64,000 nt of DNA from Marinilabilia rubra (GCF_003121985.1 NZ_QEWP01000011.1:1-64000), one strand, 5' to 3'. Shown: positions 25,590 to 34,698, numbered from the stretch's first letter. Translations and numbers: made by a program. Notes: generated from the letters alone by a model not told the origin.

Positions 25590-26657
25590 GTGACCAGGAA
25601 GATTATTCATATAGATATGGATGCCTTTTTTGCCTCAATAGAGCAAAGAGACAACCCCTCTTTAAGAGGTAAGCCCGTCGCCGTTGGAGGGAGTAGTGAC
25701 AGGGGTGTAGTGGCTGCAGCGAGTTACGAGGCCCGTGTGTATGGTGTTCATTCTGCCATGCCTTCAAAAATCGCTGCACGTAAATGCCCCGGCCTGATAT
25801 TCGTAAAGTCGCGCTTCGATGTATATAAGGCCGATTCTTCCAAAATAATGGAGATTTTCAGAGATTATACCAATTTGGTTGAACCACTGTCCATTGATGA
25901 AGCCTTTCTTGATGTTACGACCAATAAAGTGGGGATGCCGTCAGCAACCATTATTGCCCGCGATATTAAAAAGAGGATTAAGGAAGCTACCGGACTGACG
26001 GCTTCAGCAGGGATAAGTGTCAATAAATTTCTGGCAAAAATTGCCTCCGATCAGGATAAACCTGATGGGTTGTTTGTTATAAAACCAGATGAGGTGCTGG
26101 ATTTCATTGAGAGTCTGCCGGTAACAAAGTTTTTTGGTGTAGGTCCCAGTACTGCCCGTAAGATGCACGATCTCCAGCTTTTTACCGGTGGGGATTTACG
26201 TAAGGCTGACTTTTCCATGCTTGTAAGGAACTTTGGGAAGTCTGGTATTTTCTTTCACAATATTGCTAACGGGATTGATGAGCGGCCTGTTGTTACTCAT
26301 AGAATAAGAAAGTCTGTTGGTATCGAGAATACTTTCTCACAAGATTTGAGTACAAGGGATGAAATGCTCACCGAATTACGAAATCTGGAAAAAGGATTGT
26401 GGGATAGAGTTAAAAGACACGGTGCTTATGGTAAAACCCTTACTCTGAAGGTGAAATATAGCGATTTTGAGCAAATCACCCGATCGCATACTTTTTCGGA
26501 TTATGTAACCGATCCCAAATTAGTCCATCAGGCTGTTATAGATTTATTAAATTTGGCAGATATGGAAAAACCCGTGAGATTACTTGGGATTTCTATTTCA
26601 AACTTTAAAGAGAAAGAATCAGAGGGACCGGTGCAACTGACCATTAAATTTGATTAA
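25590..26657 (+). CDS. dinB: DNA polymerase IV (Y-family translesion polymerase)
   Basis: The polymerase copies past damaged bases. All Y-family signatures are seen: RKIIHIDMDAFFASIEQRDN with the first metal-binding aspartates, AASYEARVYGVHSAMPS, the SIDEAFLD motif and GISVNKFLAKIASD. The little-finger domain follows to the C-terminus. I prefer the GTG at 25590 (355 residues): the open frame extends upstream to an ATG at 25500, but those 30 codons cover dispersed-repeat DNA and a promoter-like element, and the family begins at RKIIHIDMD. No beta-clamp or RecA partner gene is adjacent. Confidence 0.93.
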   Translation: MTRKIIHIDMDAFFASIEQRDNPSLRGKPVAVGGSSDRGVVAAASYEARVYGVHSAMPSKIAARKCPGLIFVKSRFDVYKADSSKIMEIFRDYTNLVEPLSIDEAFLDVTTNKVGMPSATIIARDIKKRIKEATGLTASAGISVNKFLAKIASDQDKPDGLFVIKPDEVLDFIESLPVTKFFGVGPSTARKMHDLQLFTGGDLRKADFSMLVRNFGKSGIFFHNIANGIDERPVVTHRIRKSVGIENTFSQDLSTRDEMLTELRNLEKGLWDRVKRHGAYGKTLTLKVKYSDFEQITRSHTFSDYVTDPKLVHQAVIDLLNLADMEKPVRLLGISISNFKEKESEGPVQLTIKFD

Positions 26658-26704
26658 CCATTAACTCATTCCGGACAATAGTGATTTTGTTTCTATTAAT
26701 ATAC

Positions 26705-26907
26705 CAATAGATCGTTAGAATTTTAGATACCTGCCTGACGCGAGTCACGTTAGATATTAGATTTAAGTAACCCAGCCGCGCGGAAGCCGGAAACTGGAGG
26801 CTGGAAGTTAGAAGCTGGAAACTTTTGACTATAAGAAATTTTGATTCTTTTTGCGGCATATTTAAAAAACTAAGAAAATTATAAAAAACACATTTTAAAT
26901 GGTTTAT
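26705..26907. repeat. Dispersed repeat of about 200 bp, copy B (inverted)
   Basis: This is the inverted copy of 8530-8725. It starts CAATAGATCGTTAGA, passes CCCAGCCGCGCGGAAG, CTGGAGGCTGGAAGTTAG and TTGATTCTTTTTGCGGCATA, and ends ATTTTAAATGGTTTAT. The stretch between dinB and the nucleosidase gene (26658-27044) holds nothing else I recognise. Confidence 0.85.
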
Positions 26908-27044
26908 GACTCCACCTGGATAAAAGAAAATTCGTAACATGTTATAAATTAGCAAAAAAAAATGAAAGAGGTATTCTTGTAATTAATTGATTACGAATTT
27001 ATTGTTGAAGTTTAACGGAGTGTTGAGATAAATAACAGTTAAAT

Positions 27045-27758
27045 ATGAAATTTGATAACATAACCATTGTTGTTGCCATGGAGGCCGAGGCCAAACCGGT
27101 AATTGAAAAACTTAATCTTGAAGAAGATCATTCTTATTGCCCGGGGATGCCCATGCTTGGCTGGACAGGCCATTTTAATGGAATAAAGCTTTCATTGGTT
27201 ATTAATGGCAAAGATCCCGAAACAAATCTTGACTTGATTGGAACACAGGCAGCCACTTTGGCCACTGATTATGCCATTAGTCACTATTCTCCTCAGCTTA
27301 TTATAAATATGGGGACAGCAGGTGCTTTTGGTGAAAATGGCTCAGAAATCGGGGATGTTTATTTAAGTCGCGATCATGTGGTTTTTCACGATCGGAGGGT
27401 GCCAATTCCCGGCTGGGATAAACAAAGTATTGGGTATTTCAAAGTTTGGGATACTGAGGAGTTGGCGTTGAAAGAAAATTTTAAAACCGGTATTGTCACA
27501 ACCAGCAATTCACTGGATATGCCCCCGATAGATGAGAAGAATATTCGCGCTCTTGGAGGGGAAGTAAAAGAGATGGAAGCGGCTGCTGTTGCCTGGGTGG
27601 CCAGACTTCATGGCATTCCGTTGTTTTGTGTAAAAGCTGTAACGGATCTGGTAGACTCCGGTATTCCAACAGAGGAAGAGTTTCGGCAAAATTTGAATTT
27701 GGCCACCGGTAATTTGGAAAAGGCTATTGTAAAAGTTCTTAATTATCTGGCCGATTGA
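27045..27758 (+). CDS. MTA/SAH nucleosidase-like nucleoside phosphorylase family protein
   Basis: The 237-residue protein has the PNP/UDP phosphorylase fold. VAMEAEAKPVIEKLNL at the start is typical of 5'-methylthioadenosine/S-adenosylhomocysteine nucleosidases, NMGTAGAFG is the glycine-rich base-site loop, and EVKEMEAAAVAWVARL carries the conserved glutamates that bind the ribose. CVKAVTDLVD carries the catalytic aspartate. It would recycle methylthioadenosine or SAH in the cytoplasm. Its insertions are closer to the plant-type MTA nucleosidases than to E. coli MtnN, so substrate preference is uncertain. Confidence 0.85.
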   Translation: MKFDNITIVVAMEAEAKPVIEKLNLEEDHSYCPGMPMLGWTGHFNGIKLSLVINGKDPETNLDLIGTQAATLATDYAISHYSPQLIINMGTAGAFGENGSEIGDVYLSRDHVVFHDRRVPIPGWDKQSIGYFKVWDTEELALKENFKTGIVTTSNSLDMPPIDEKNIRALGGEVKEMEAAAVAWVARLHGIPLFCVKAVTDLVDSGIPTEEEFRQNLNLATGNLEKAIVKVLNYLAD

Positions 27759-28851
27759 TTCTTCCGGTAATTCTTTTCAGGTACAATTTGAGAAGATCAA
27801 TCCCACGGTGCTTCCCAAACTGGTGGTCCATGTACTGTATTTCCGGAAAAAACTCTCTGAATAACAAATTTGCTTTGTTTTTTATGCCGGGCAAACCTGC
27901 AATTTCCTGAAGGACCATTTTTTTGTGTTTTGTTTTAGGATCTTGCTCTGCCAGGAACATTTCTTTTGGCGGAAAAGGCGTTGTCAGGTTTTGTTCATTT
28001 TTTTCATCCAAAAGCAGGCATGACCATTGGATGATTGTGTCTATTTGCTTTTCCGCTTTCGGGTTCAGGTTTTTTACTTGTTTTAGAAAACCGGAATCTT
28101 TTTTATGACGGTTTAGAATGAGGGCAATATCTAAAAGCCATCCCAGTCGCATTCCGCCCATTTTGTACCCTTTGAAGGCATGGGTGATGAGGTGATAGGC
28201 CTGCATGGTATCATCAAATACGCTTATTTCAGGATGATTCTTTATTCTCTTCAGATTGCCAAAGAGATTGGCAGAAGAAGGGTTCAGTGCACTGCCCATG
28301 GCGAAGAGTCTTTGGTGAGGTTCTATCATGATATTTTGCCAGCTGAGAGCCGAAATATGTGCGTGCATCTGGTCATGGAGCTTTGAAATCGGAACATGGA
28401 CAGGTTTGGCTCCATTGTTCAACATCAGATCTCTGAGTTTGAAAATGTCTTTATCCGGCACTAACAGGTCAATATCCCCCATTGGTCTCAGAGCTTCTTC
28501 GGGATAAAGAGAAAAAGCCAGGGCAGTACCTTTAAGAGGAATAATCTGAATGTTGTTTTCAGCTGCCAGTGCATGCAACTCTTTAAAAACTTTCCACTTC
28601 TGCTGATTCATTACCAATGTTTGCAGGTATTGCATTCGAAGGCCGGCTTTTACACGGTCAGAAAATTGAACCCCTTTAATACTGGCATTGTTTATTCTGT
28701 AAAATAACCATGGAGCTACACCATTTCGGGCCGCAAAATATAGAAGAGACTCTTCATCATCCTTCTCAAGCTTAAGTTTGGATGAAATGTCCTGATTAGG
28801 TTTGCAAAGTTCAAATACCATGTTTGCCATTGGGGATTTGAAAGGCTCCAT
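27739..28851 (-). CDS. Nucleotidyltransferase family protein (NTP_transf_5-like)
   Basis: The product has the pattern IIPLKGTALAFSLYPEEALRP followed by MGDIDLLV, the GD-x-D metal-binding motif of the large nucleotidyltransferase family often found near polysaccharide genes. Its reaction is unknown. A helical C-terminal part follows (from about residue 230). I favour the ATG at 28851 (370 residues); an ATG at 28878 adds MKLIIKNRN. Its 3' end overlaps the convergent nucleosidase gene by 20 bp. Confidence 0.7.
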   Translation of the reverse strand: MEPFKSPMANMVFELCKPNQDISSKLKLEKDDEESLLYFAARNGVAPWLFYRINNASIKGVQFSDRVKAGLRMQYLQTLVMNQQKWKVFKELHALAAENNIQIIPLKGTALAFSLYPEEALRPMGDIDLLVPDKDIFKLRDLMLNNGAKPVHVPISKLHDQMHAHISALSWQNIMIEPHQRLFAMGSALNPSSANLFGNLKRIKNHPEISVFDDTMQAYHLITHAFKGYKMGGMRLGWLLDIALILNRHKKDSGFLKQVKNLNPKAEKQIDTIIQWSCLLLDEKNEQNLTTPFPPKEMFLAEQDPKTKHKKMVLQEIAGLPGIKNKANLLFREFFPEIQYMDHQFGKHRGIDLLKLYLKRITGRINRPDN

Positions 28852-28883
28852 ATTCCGATTTTTAATAATTAATTTCAAAGTTA

Positions 28884-29369
28884 ATGGATATGCTTAAATA
28901 TGTACGAATTCTCCAGAAGGCAATTATATTTTTATTGCTTTTCGTTATGGTACTTATTCTGTTGGTGAGTACTGTAAATATTATTTTAACAGTTGTTTCT
29001 GCTGCGGTTTCAGATCCCCGTGAATTTTTTACCGCAGATCAGCTTCAATCCCTTTTTGGATTGTTTTTGGTTATTTTAATTGGAATTGAGCTCCTTGATA
29101 CTGTTAAAGCCTTTCTTAAAGAAGAGGAAATCCATGTAGAAATTGTTCTCCTGGTCGCAATTATTGCGATTGCCAGAAAAGTTATTGTATGGGATTTTTC
29201 TGAATATGAAGTTGAGCAATTGTTTAGTCTTTCTGCTATGTTACTTGCGTTGGCTCTTTCTTATGGCATTATTAAGGGAACCTGGACGAAAGTTATTCTT
29301 GAAAAAATATTTGCTAAAGGAAAAAGGAAAGAAATAATCTCGGAGGATGATGAAAAATTGCATCATTGA
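28884..29369 (+). CDS. PsiE-like phosphate-starvation-inducible family membrane protein
   Basis: The 161-residue protein has four predicted membrane helices (roughly residues 12-35, 50-70, 85-102, 112-128) and a charged C-terminal tail. The pattern of short helices with IGIELLDTVKAFLKEEEIHVE resembles the PsiE family, whose function is unknown. It is divergent from the nucleotidyltransferase gene, with the starts only tens of bases apart. The ATG at 28890 is an alternative start. Confidence 0.75.
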   Translation: MDMLKYVRILQKAIIFLLLFVMVLILLVSTVNIILTVVSAAVSDPREFFTADQLQSLFGLFLVILIGIELLDTVKAFLKEEEIHVEIVLLVAIIAIARKVIVWDFSEYEVEQLFSLSAMLLALALSYGIIKGTWTKVILEKIFAKGKRKEIISEDDEKLHH

Positions 29370-29601
29370 GCGCTTGCTCGGCCTGTGACGACATGTTAAG
29401 GAAGGTGTGTTTTTTGTCCGGGGATGTTAATATTTTGTTATTTGTATTGTTTAATCTTTTTTTTTCTTGACATTCTCTGGTTAATGGATTAATTTAGATG
29501 TAATTTGTAAAACAACTTGTAAAAAGCAATAAATCAATGAAGTAAAAGCCTCGTTATTTAGAATGGGTCTAAATCATGGAATAAAAAAGTTGATTAAATA
29601 T

Positions 29602-29631
29602 TTGCAAGCGTTTATTTTTTAATTATATTTG
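29602..29631 (+). promoter_or_regulatory. Consensus Bacteroidota promoter of the sigma-factor gene
   Basis: TTG (29602-29604), 19 bp, then TATATTTG (29624-29631): a full match to TTG-N19-TAnnTTTG, 32 bp upstream of the start codon. It is the best promoter in the window. The rest of the gap 29370-29601 is AT-rich with no gene. Confidence 0.75.
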
Positions 29632-29662
29632 TTAGACAGAAATCAATAAAAATCCATACACC

Positions 29663-30181
29663 ATGACATCAATTCAGTTTAACAACCGTCTTTTGGGGCT
29701 TCAAGACAAGCTTTTGTATTTTGCCCTTAGTTTAACAGCAAATGATGACGATGCACATGATCTTTTGCAGGAAACTATTCTTAAAGCTTTGACTTATCGG
29801 AATCAGTTTGTAGCGAACACAAATTTCAAAGCCTGGGTGTTTACCATCATGAAAAACACCTTTATTAATAATTACAGACGCAATCAAAAAACCAGAAATA
29901 CATTTGATGGATCTGATGATGCATTCAAGCATGCTTTCAGGAAAAACTATGCGTCAGAAACGCCGGAAATGGTTCATTCCGTAACAGAAATGAATCAGTA
30001 CATTGAACAACTTGGAGATGAGTTTCGCATTCCGTTCCGCATGCATACTGATGGATACAAGTATAAAGAGATTGCAGAAGAACTTGATTTGCCTATTGGT
30101 ACAGTTAAAAGTCGCATTTTCTTCACTCGTAAAAAATTACAGGAAATGTTGAAGGACCGTGAGGGCAGTTACGCTGTATGA
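29663..30181 (+). CDS. RNA polymerase ECF-type sigma factor
   Basis: The 172-residue protein has region 2 (about residues 8-75: LLYFALSLTANDDDAHDLLQ, FKAWVFTIMKNTFINNYRR) and region 4 (about 108-165: FRIPFRMHTDGYKYKEIAEE, LPIGTVKSRIFFTRKKLQ). It directs RNA polymerase to a set of alternative promoters. No anti-sigma gene is beside it, and a standard primary-sigma promoter drives it, so control by expression level or a distant partner is likely. The gene resembles a common orphan ECF type in Bacteroidota. Confidence 0.93.
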   Translation: MTSIQFNNRLLGLQDKLLYFALSLTANDDDAHDLLQETILKALTYRNQFVANTNFKAWVFTIMKNTFINNYRRNQKTRNTFDGSDDAFKHAFRKNYASETPEMVHSVTEMNQYIEQLGDEFRIPFRMHTDGYKYKEIAEELDLPIGTVKSRIFFTRKKLQEMLKDREGSYAV

Positions 30182-30260
30182 TTTTTTTAAACAACCTATT
30201 TAGGTAATAGGGTTCTTAAATAAGATAAATTTAGGGTTTGGGTTTAGTGGATGAGTGGGC

Positions 30261-30291
30261 AACCGGCCACCTGTTAAGGCAGTGGTCGGTT
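30261..30291 (+). terminator. Terminator of the sigma-factor gene
   Basis: Stem AACCGGCCAC/GTGGTCGGTT with one mismatch, followed by GTTTTTTG. Confidence 0.85.
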
Positions 30292-30436
30292 GTTTTTTGT
30301 TTATTCTTTGCCTTAAGCATCATGGTTGTTGATAAAATGTATATTAACCACTGAAAAGTGTTGAGCATATTTTTTATCTTTATATCCAATCACCAGGTTT
30401 TTAAATCACATTTTTTAATAAATTCTTAATTTCCAA

Positions 30437-30901
30437 ATGAGTCAAAAAGCAAAGACAGGGCGATATCAAAGAATCTATACGCAGATTGAAGAATTAATTG
30501 TGGCAACTGAAAGTCCATGGTCACGAATGAGTACCATTGCTGCATTGTTGCATCATAAGTTTTCCGGTTTCTTCTGGACCGGCTTTTATTATCTTGATGA
30601 TCAGAATAATTTAATTGTAGGACCTTATCAAGGACCTATTGCTTGTTTGAAATTAAAAAAAGATACAGGGGTCTGTTGGGCCGGGATTAATAAAATGGAG
30701 AGTGTTGTGGTAGGGGATGTAGAAGAATTTCCCGGGCACATTGCCTGTTCTTCTCTAAGCAAATCAGAGATTGTAGTTCCGGTTAAAAATAAAGAAGGAA
30801 AAGTGGTTGCCGTTCTTGATGTTGACAGTCGGGAGTTAAATGCTTTTGATGATACGGACCGTATAGAACTTGAAAAGATTGTAGAATTGATTTATTGTTA
30901 G
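30437..30901 (+). CDS. msrC: Free methionine-(R)-sulfoxide reductase (GAF domain)
   Basis: The protein reduces free methionine-R-sulfoxide, protecting against oxidation. The 154-residue single GAF domain has the three family cysteines: Cys70 (YQGPIAC), Cys80 (DTGVCWAG) and Cys104 (HIACSSLSKSEIVVP), and the end VLDVDSRELNAFDD. It is cytoplasmic and appears to be a single gene. Confidence 0.92.
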   Translation: MSQKAKTGRYQRIYTQIEELIVATESPWSRMSTIAALLHHKFSGFFWTGFYYLDDQNNLIVGPYQGPIACLKLKKDTGVCWAGINKMESVVVGDVEEFPGHIACSSLSKSEIVVPVKNKEGKVVAVLDVDSRELNAFDDTDRIELEKIVELIYC

Positions 30902-31099
30902 TAAAACTGTTGGTTTTTATTCAATGCTTTGCTATCCAGAGGATTCTGGGTTGTTAGAGGTCGATAATCAACCATTTGCAATTAAGGGCGTATTTGTGTA
31001 AAGCTTATGTTATCAGAATTATATGGCTTGTCTTAATTTGCAGGTCTTTTCCGAAGCTTCGGGACTAACGATTTATTGATATTTACACAATTCAATACT

Positions 31100-31124
31100 C
31101 CGTTATCCCGATGGTTCGGGATTG
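31100..31124. repeat. Dispersed 25-bp hairpin repeat, copy 2
   Basis: Identical to 8407-8431, with the ATCCCGA/TCGGGAT stem. The flanking gene-free stretch 30902-31286 also holds the partial repeat at 31204. Confidence 0.75.
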
Positions 31125-31203
31125 GAAAGGGCTATAAATCAACTTTTTGGAATCATGTGCATGATTGCTTTAAGGCCCTGGTTATTAGCACCATATGATT
31201 CAT

Positions 31204-31239
31204 CTTAAATCTAATATCTAAAAATCTAACGATCTATTG
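31204..31239. repeat. Partial dispersed-repeat end upstream of the folate genes
   Basis: CTTAAATCTAATATCTAAAA then ATCTAACGATCTATTG match the right end of the 8530 repeat, 48 bp before the SDR start codon. Confidence 0.7.
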
Positions 31240-31286
31240 ACAAATAGAAGACAGATTCAACCAATTGAGAATTAAATTTTGAAAGA

Positions 31287-32006
31287 ATGAGGAAAACTGC
31301 TTTTGTGACTGGATCTGCCAAAAGGATTGGTTCAGCAATTTCTGAATACCTTGCATCTTCCGGATGGGAGGTTGTATTGCACTATAACCATAGCCGCGAT
31401 GATGCTGCACACTTGTCGGAAAAGCTAAAACAATTGTATCCTGACAGGCTGTTTCCCATTTTTCAGTGCGATTTAAGCGTGTCTGATGCTGTTTTATCTG
31501 TGTTTAACCGACTGCCTGAGGGTATTGAAAAGATTGATGCCTTGATTAATAATGCCAGTATTTTCGATCCCGGTAAGATTGATGAAACTTCTCTGGGCTT
31601 CTTACGAAAACAAATGATGGTCAATTTTGAGGCTCCTTTTTTGCTGATGCAGGCATTTAAAAACCATTTTGGAGAAGGGAGTGTGGTAAATTTGCTGGAT
31701 ACTAAAATTGTAAAAAATGAAGGGACCCATGCAGCATATTTATTGGCTAAAAAAAATCTGGCTGAACTTACGCGAATGGCAGCTCTCGACTTTTCGCCCG
31801 TTATTCGGGTAAATGGTGTTGCTCCCGGACCGGTATTGCCTCCGCCCCGTAAAAGTTCTGATTACCTTAAGGATGTTGTTGAAAAAACACCCTTGAAGAA
31901 GCAGGTTGACGTTAATGATATTGCATTTTCAGTTTACTTTTTGTTGAACAATCCCTCTGTTACCGGACAGGTTATCTTTTGTGACAGCGGTTCTCATCTT
32001 GTTTAA
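31287..32006 (+). CDS. SDR oxidoreductase, probable pteridine (dihydromonapterin/dihydrofolate) reductase
   Basis: The 239-residue short-chain dehydrogenase begins AFVTGSAKRIGSAISEYLA. The arginine in TGxxKRIG and the loop HYNHSRDDA are typical of the FolM/PTR1 branch, which reduces pteridines with NADPH. The catalytic pair is Y-x3-K in AAYLLAKKNLAEL, and the usual serine position reads NLLDTK, as in FolM-like proteins. It lies 5 bp upstream of folB and then folK, so a role in pterin or folate metabolism is well supported by context. Confidence 0.8.
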   Translation: MRKTAFVTGSAKRIGSAISEYLASSGWEVVLHYNHSRDDAAHLSEKLKQLYPDRLFPIFQCDLSVSDAVLSVFNRLPEGIEKIDALINNASIFDPGKIDETSLGFLRKQMMVNFEAPFLLMQAFKNHFGEGSVVNLLDTKIVKNEGTHAAYLLAKKNLAELTRMAALDFSPVIRVNGVAPGPVLPPPRKSSDYLKDVVEKTPLKKQVDVNDIAFSVYFLLNNPSVTGQVIFCDSGSHLV

Positions 32007-32011
32007 GGCTT

Positions 32012-32371
32012 ATGGCTACAATTTCAATAAAGGATCTTTTATTGCGAACCCAGGTTGGGTTTAATCCCCATGAATTGGGGAAAAAACAGGATATTGTTAT
32101 CAATCTTGTAATTGATTATTCACTGAATGGGGAAGAAGACAGTGATGAGCCTGAGGAAGCTCTCGATTACAGGGATATTTGTAAAACAATTATAGCACTG
32201 GTTGAAAGTAAAAGCTATAATCTTTTGGAAAAAATTGCCAATGACATAACTGGTTTACTTTTGCAGTACCAAAGGGTTCAGAGGGTGACAGTGGAGGTTG
32301 ATAAACCTCACGCCCTGAGATTTTCAAAAAGTGTTTCCTTTTCCATAACAAAAAACCGGAAAGCAAACTGA
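32012..32371 (+). CDS. folB: Dihydroneopterin aldolase
   Basis: FolB converts dihydroneopterin to 6-hydroxymethyl-dihydropterin and glycolaldehyde in folate synthesis. The 119-residue length is normal. IKDLLLRTQVGFNPHELGKKQ is the family start, EALDYRDICKTI the middle signature, and YNLLEKIANDI carries the substrate-binding glutamate; VTVEVDKPHALRFSKSVSF is the end. It lies between the SDR gene and folK. Confidence 0.95.
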   Translation: MATISIKDLLLRTQVGFNPHELGKKQDIVINLVIDYSLNGEEDSDEPEEALDYRDICKTIIALVESKSYNLLEKIANDITGLLLQYQRVQRVTVEVDKPHALRFSKSVSFSITKNRKAN

Positions 32372-32401
32372 TCTCATAAAAAAACAGAATAACCGTAATC
32401 C

Positions 32402-32776
32402 ATGGCAAACCGCGTAATAATAGGACTTGGATCAAATATTAACCCTGAACAAAATATACGGGAAGCCTTCGAAATACTTGACTCGAGGTATGGTTTACTG
32501 AAATCTTCAGGACCGGTAAAGACTTCTCCGATTGGCATTACTGATCAACCGGATTTTTACAATGCAGTTGGCCTCATTGAATTTTCGCTTTCGGCCAATG
32601 AGTTGAAAAAACAGTTGAAAGGCATTGAGGATGAGATGGGGCGAGATAGAAATCGTCCCAAATACGGACCTCGGGAAATTGATCTCGATATTCTCTTATG
32701 GAATGGAGAAGTGGTCGATGAGGATTATTATGAGCGTGAGTTTTTACAACAATTGGTGAAGGAAATTCGAAAATAG
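32402..32776 (+). CDS. folK: Hydroxymethyldihydropterin pyrophosphokinase (short form)
   Basis: The enzyme transfers pyrophosphate from ATP to the FolB product. Signatures are IIGLGSNINPEQNIREA, TSPIGITDQPDFYNAV, EMGRDRNRPKYGPREIDLDI with the metal-binding DLD, and EREFLQQLVKEI. At 124 residues it lacks most of the C-terminal segment of the usual form of about 160 residues, but the catalytic motifs are complete. It is last in the three-gene operon. Confidence 0.92.
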   Translation: MANRVIIGLGSNINPEQNIREAFEILDSRYGLLKSSGPVKTSPIGITDQPDFYNAVGLIEFSLSANELKKQLKGIEDEMGRDRNRPKYGPREIDLDILLWNGEVVDEDYYEREFLQQLVKEIRK

Positions 32777-32806
32777 CTTGTAACGCGAAAATCTTCTACA
32801 GTCATA

Positions 32807-32855
32807 AAAAACGCGAAAATCAAAAGATTCATCATCTCCTGATTTCCGCGTTTTT
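32807..32855 (+). terminator. Terminator of the folate operon
   Basis: A 16-bp stem with one mismatch, AAAAACGCGAAAATCA against TGATTTCCGCGTTTTT, with flanking A and T runs. It could serve both convergent genes. Confidence 0.85.
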
Positions 32856-32892
32856 ATGTTTTGTGGCTGTAAACTCAGCCTTATGAATATGC

Positions 32893-34698
32893 TTAGCCTA
32901 TATTTCCCAGAATTATTTCTTCTGAACTCATTTCACCACCGGCCAACAACATTGCTGTGTCAATAAGTGCCAGGTGCGAATAAGCCTGAGGGAAGTTTCC
33001 TAGTAAACGTTTTGTTTGGAAATCAAGATCTTCACTGAATAAACCCAAGTGATTGGAATATTTTAACAATTCCTCAAATTTTTGCCTGGCCTCTTCTTTT
33101 TCCCCGATTTTATACAGAGCTTTTACAAGCCAGAAGGAGCAAATTGTAAAGGCAGAGGATGGTTGTCCAAAATCATCTTTGTTTTTGTATCTAAACATTA
33201 GTCCGTTATGCTCAAGTTCTGCCTGGGTGGCTTTCACAGTACTTTTGTATTTTGGATCATCACCACTGATGAAACCATAGGCTTCCATCAGCAGAACAGA
33301 AGCATCAAGGTCTTCAGAGCCATAAGCCTGGGTAAACGACTGTTTGTTTTCTGACCACGCATTTTTATAGATGTCATTCTTGATTTTGTCTCTCAATCTG
33401 CCCCACGATTTTATGTACTCTTTTTGATGGAGCAATTCAGCGATTTTAATACCACGGTCGGCAGCTACCCAGCAGAGTATCTTACTGAAAGTAAAGTGTT
33501 TTGAACTGTGTCTGATTTCCCAGATTCCTTTGTCAGGTTTTTGCCAGTTTCGCTCAACAACTTTGATTATGTTGCGGGTTATGGTCCACAGTTCTTCACT
33601 GTGCTCCAACGAAGTTGTAAATAAGTGGAACAACTGGTATATTACATCAACAAGAATTCCATAAATGTCATTCTGCTTTTGCTTGTACGCGGCGTTGCCA
33701 ATTCTTACAGGTTTACTGCCTTCATAACCATCAAGGTGCGGAAGTTCGTATTCTGTAAGTTTTTTCTCCCCGTTAATGCCATACATGATCTGGATCTTTT
33801 CATCCTTGTCAGGAAGCAAGTCAATGATGAAATTCAGATATTTGTGAGCAACATTGAAATGCCCTAGCATAGTCATCACCTTAATAACCATCGAAGCGTC
33901 CCTAATCCAGCAAAATCTGTAATCCCAGTTTCTAACTTCGCCTATGGTTTCAGGCAGGGAAGTAGTGGCAGCTGCCAGTATGGCTCCCGATTTATGATAA
34001 CTCAGAAGTTTTAGCAACAAAGCACTCCGCATTATTTCATCGTTGTAATCCTTAAAACGGGTAGTGCGCTCAGCCCAGTTTAACCAGTAAACCTTGGTCC
34101 TTTGTAATTTTAAATGAGCCCGGGTAATATTTTGAGCAAGCAATTTTTGGTTGTAACTAATCAGTATGAACTCATCCTGCTCGATGGTGATCGGCAATTG
34201 ACCTACAACCGAAAGTTTGTCCATACTTGTGTAAAGATATAAAGAGTCGTAACTTCCTTTGGTGGTATAGGCTTTTACATATTTTCCATTGAATGTTATG
34301 TGAGTGTCGAATTTCCCATATTCCAAACGTGGATCAAAGTGGACTTTTATCTTTGGTTTTCCCTCGATCCATTTTATGTAACGGACCAGATCCGGAGGCA
34401 GATAATAAGTGCCATTGTCCATTTTGTAACGTGGCATGAAATCATGAATCTCAAAGGTTCCGTCAGCACATTCAAATCGGGTAATCAAAACATTCGAATG
34501 AAATTCATATCTTTGAGTAATGTCAGCACCTGTTACGGATACTATCGAGAAGTAACCTCCTTTGTCTTTATCTAACAGGGAGGCAAACATGGAAGGAGAA
34601 TCGAACTTAGGCAAGCAAAGCCATTCCACTGAGCCTTTATCTGATATAAGGGCTGCACTTTTTCCGTTTCCTACTATGCCATAATTTAGGTTCTTCAT
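32893..34698 (-). CDS. Glycoside hydrolase family 15 protein (glucoamylase/trehalase-like)
   Basis: The protein (601 residues from the ATG at 34698) has the bacterial GH15 layout: an N-terminal beta domain starting KNLNYGIVGNGKSAALIS with WLCLPKFDSPSMFASLLD, then the (alpha/alpha)6 barrel with NWDYRFCWIRDASMVIKV. It lacks a signal peptide and so acts in the cytoplasm. Known members hydrolyse terminal alpha-glucosidic bonds in dextrins, or trehalose. Being divergent from the trehalose synthase gene, a trehalase role is plausible but not shown. I prefer 34698 over the ATG at 34716, because relatives start at MKNLNYG. Confidence 0.9.
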   Translation of the reverse strand: MKNLNYGIVGNGKSAALISDKGSVEWLCLPKFDSPSMFASLLDKDKGGYFSIVSVTGADITQRYEFHSNVLITRFECADGTFEIHDFMPRYKMDNGTYYLPPDLVRYIKWIEGKPKIKVHFDPRLEYGKFDTHITFNGKYVKAYTTKGSYDSLYLYTSMDKLSVVGQLPITIEQDEFILISYNQKLLAQNITRAHLKLQRTKVYWLNWAERTTRFKDYNDEIMRSALLLKLLSYHKSGAILAAATTSLPETIGEVRNWDYRFCWIRDASMVIKVMTMLGHFNVAHKYLNFIIDLLPDKDEKIQIMYGINGEKKLTEYELPHLDGYEGSKPVRIGNAAYKQKQNDIYGILVDVIYQLFHLFTTSLEHSEELWTITRNIIKVVERNWQKPDKGIWEIRHSSKHFTFSKILCWVAADRGIKIAELLHQKEYIKSWGRLRDKIKNDIYKNAWSENKQSFTQAYGSEDLDASVLLMEAYGFISGDDPKYKSTVKATQAELEHNGLMFRYKNKDDFGQPSSAFTICSFWLVKALYKIGEKEEARQKFEELLKYSNHLGLFSEDLDFQTKRLLGNFPQAYSHLALIDTAMLLAGGEMSSEEIILGNIG

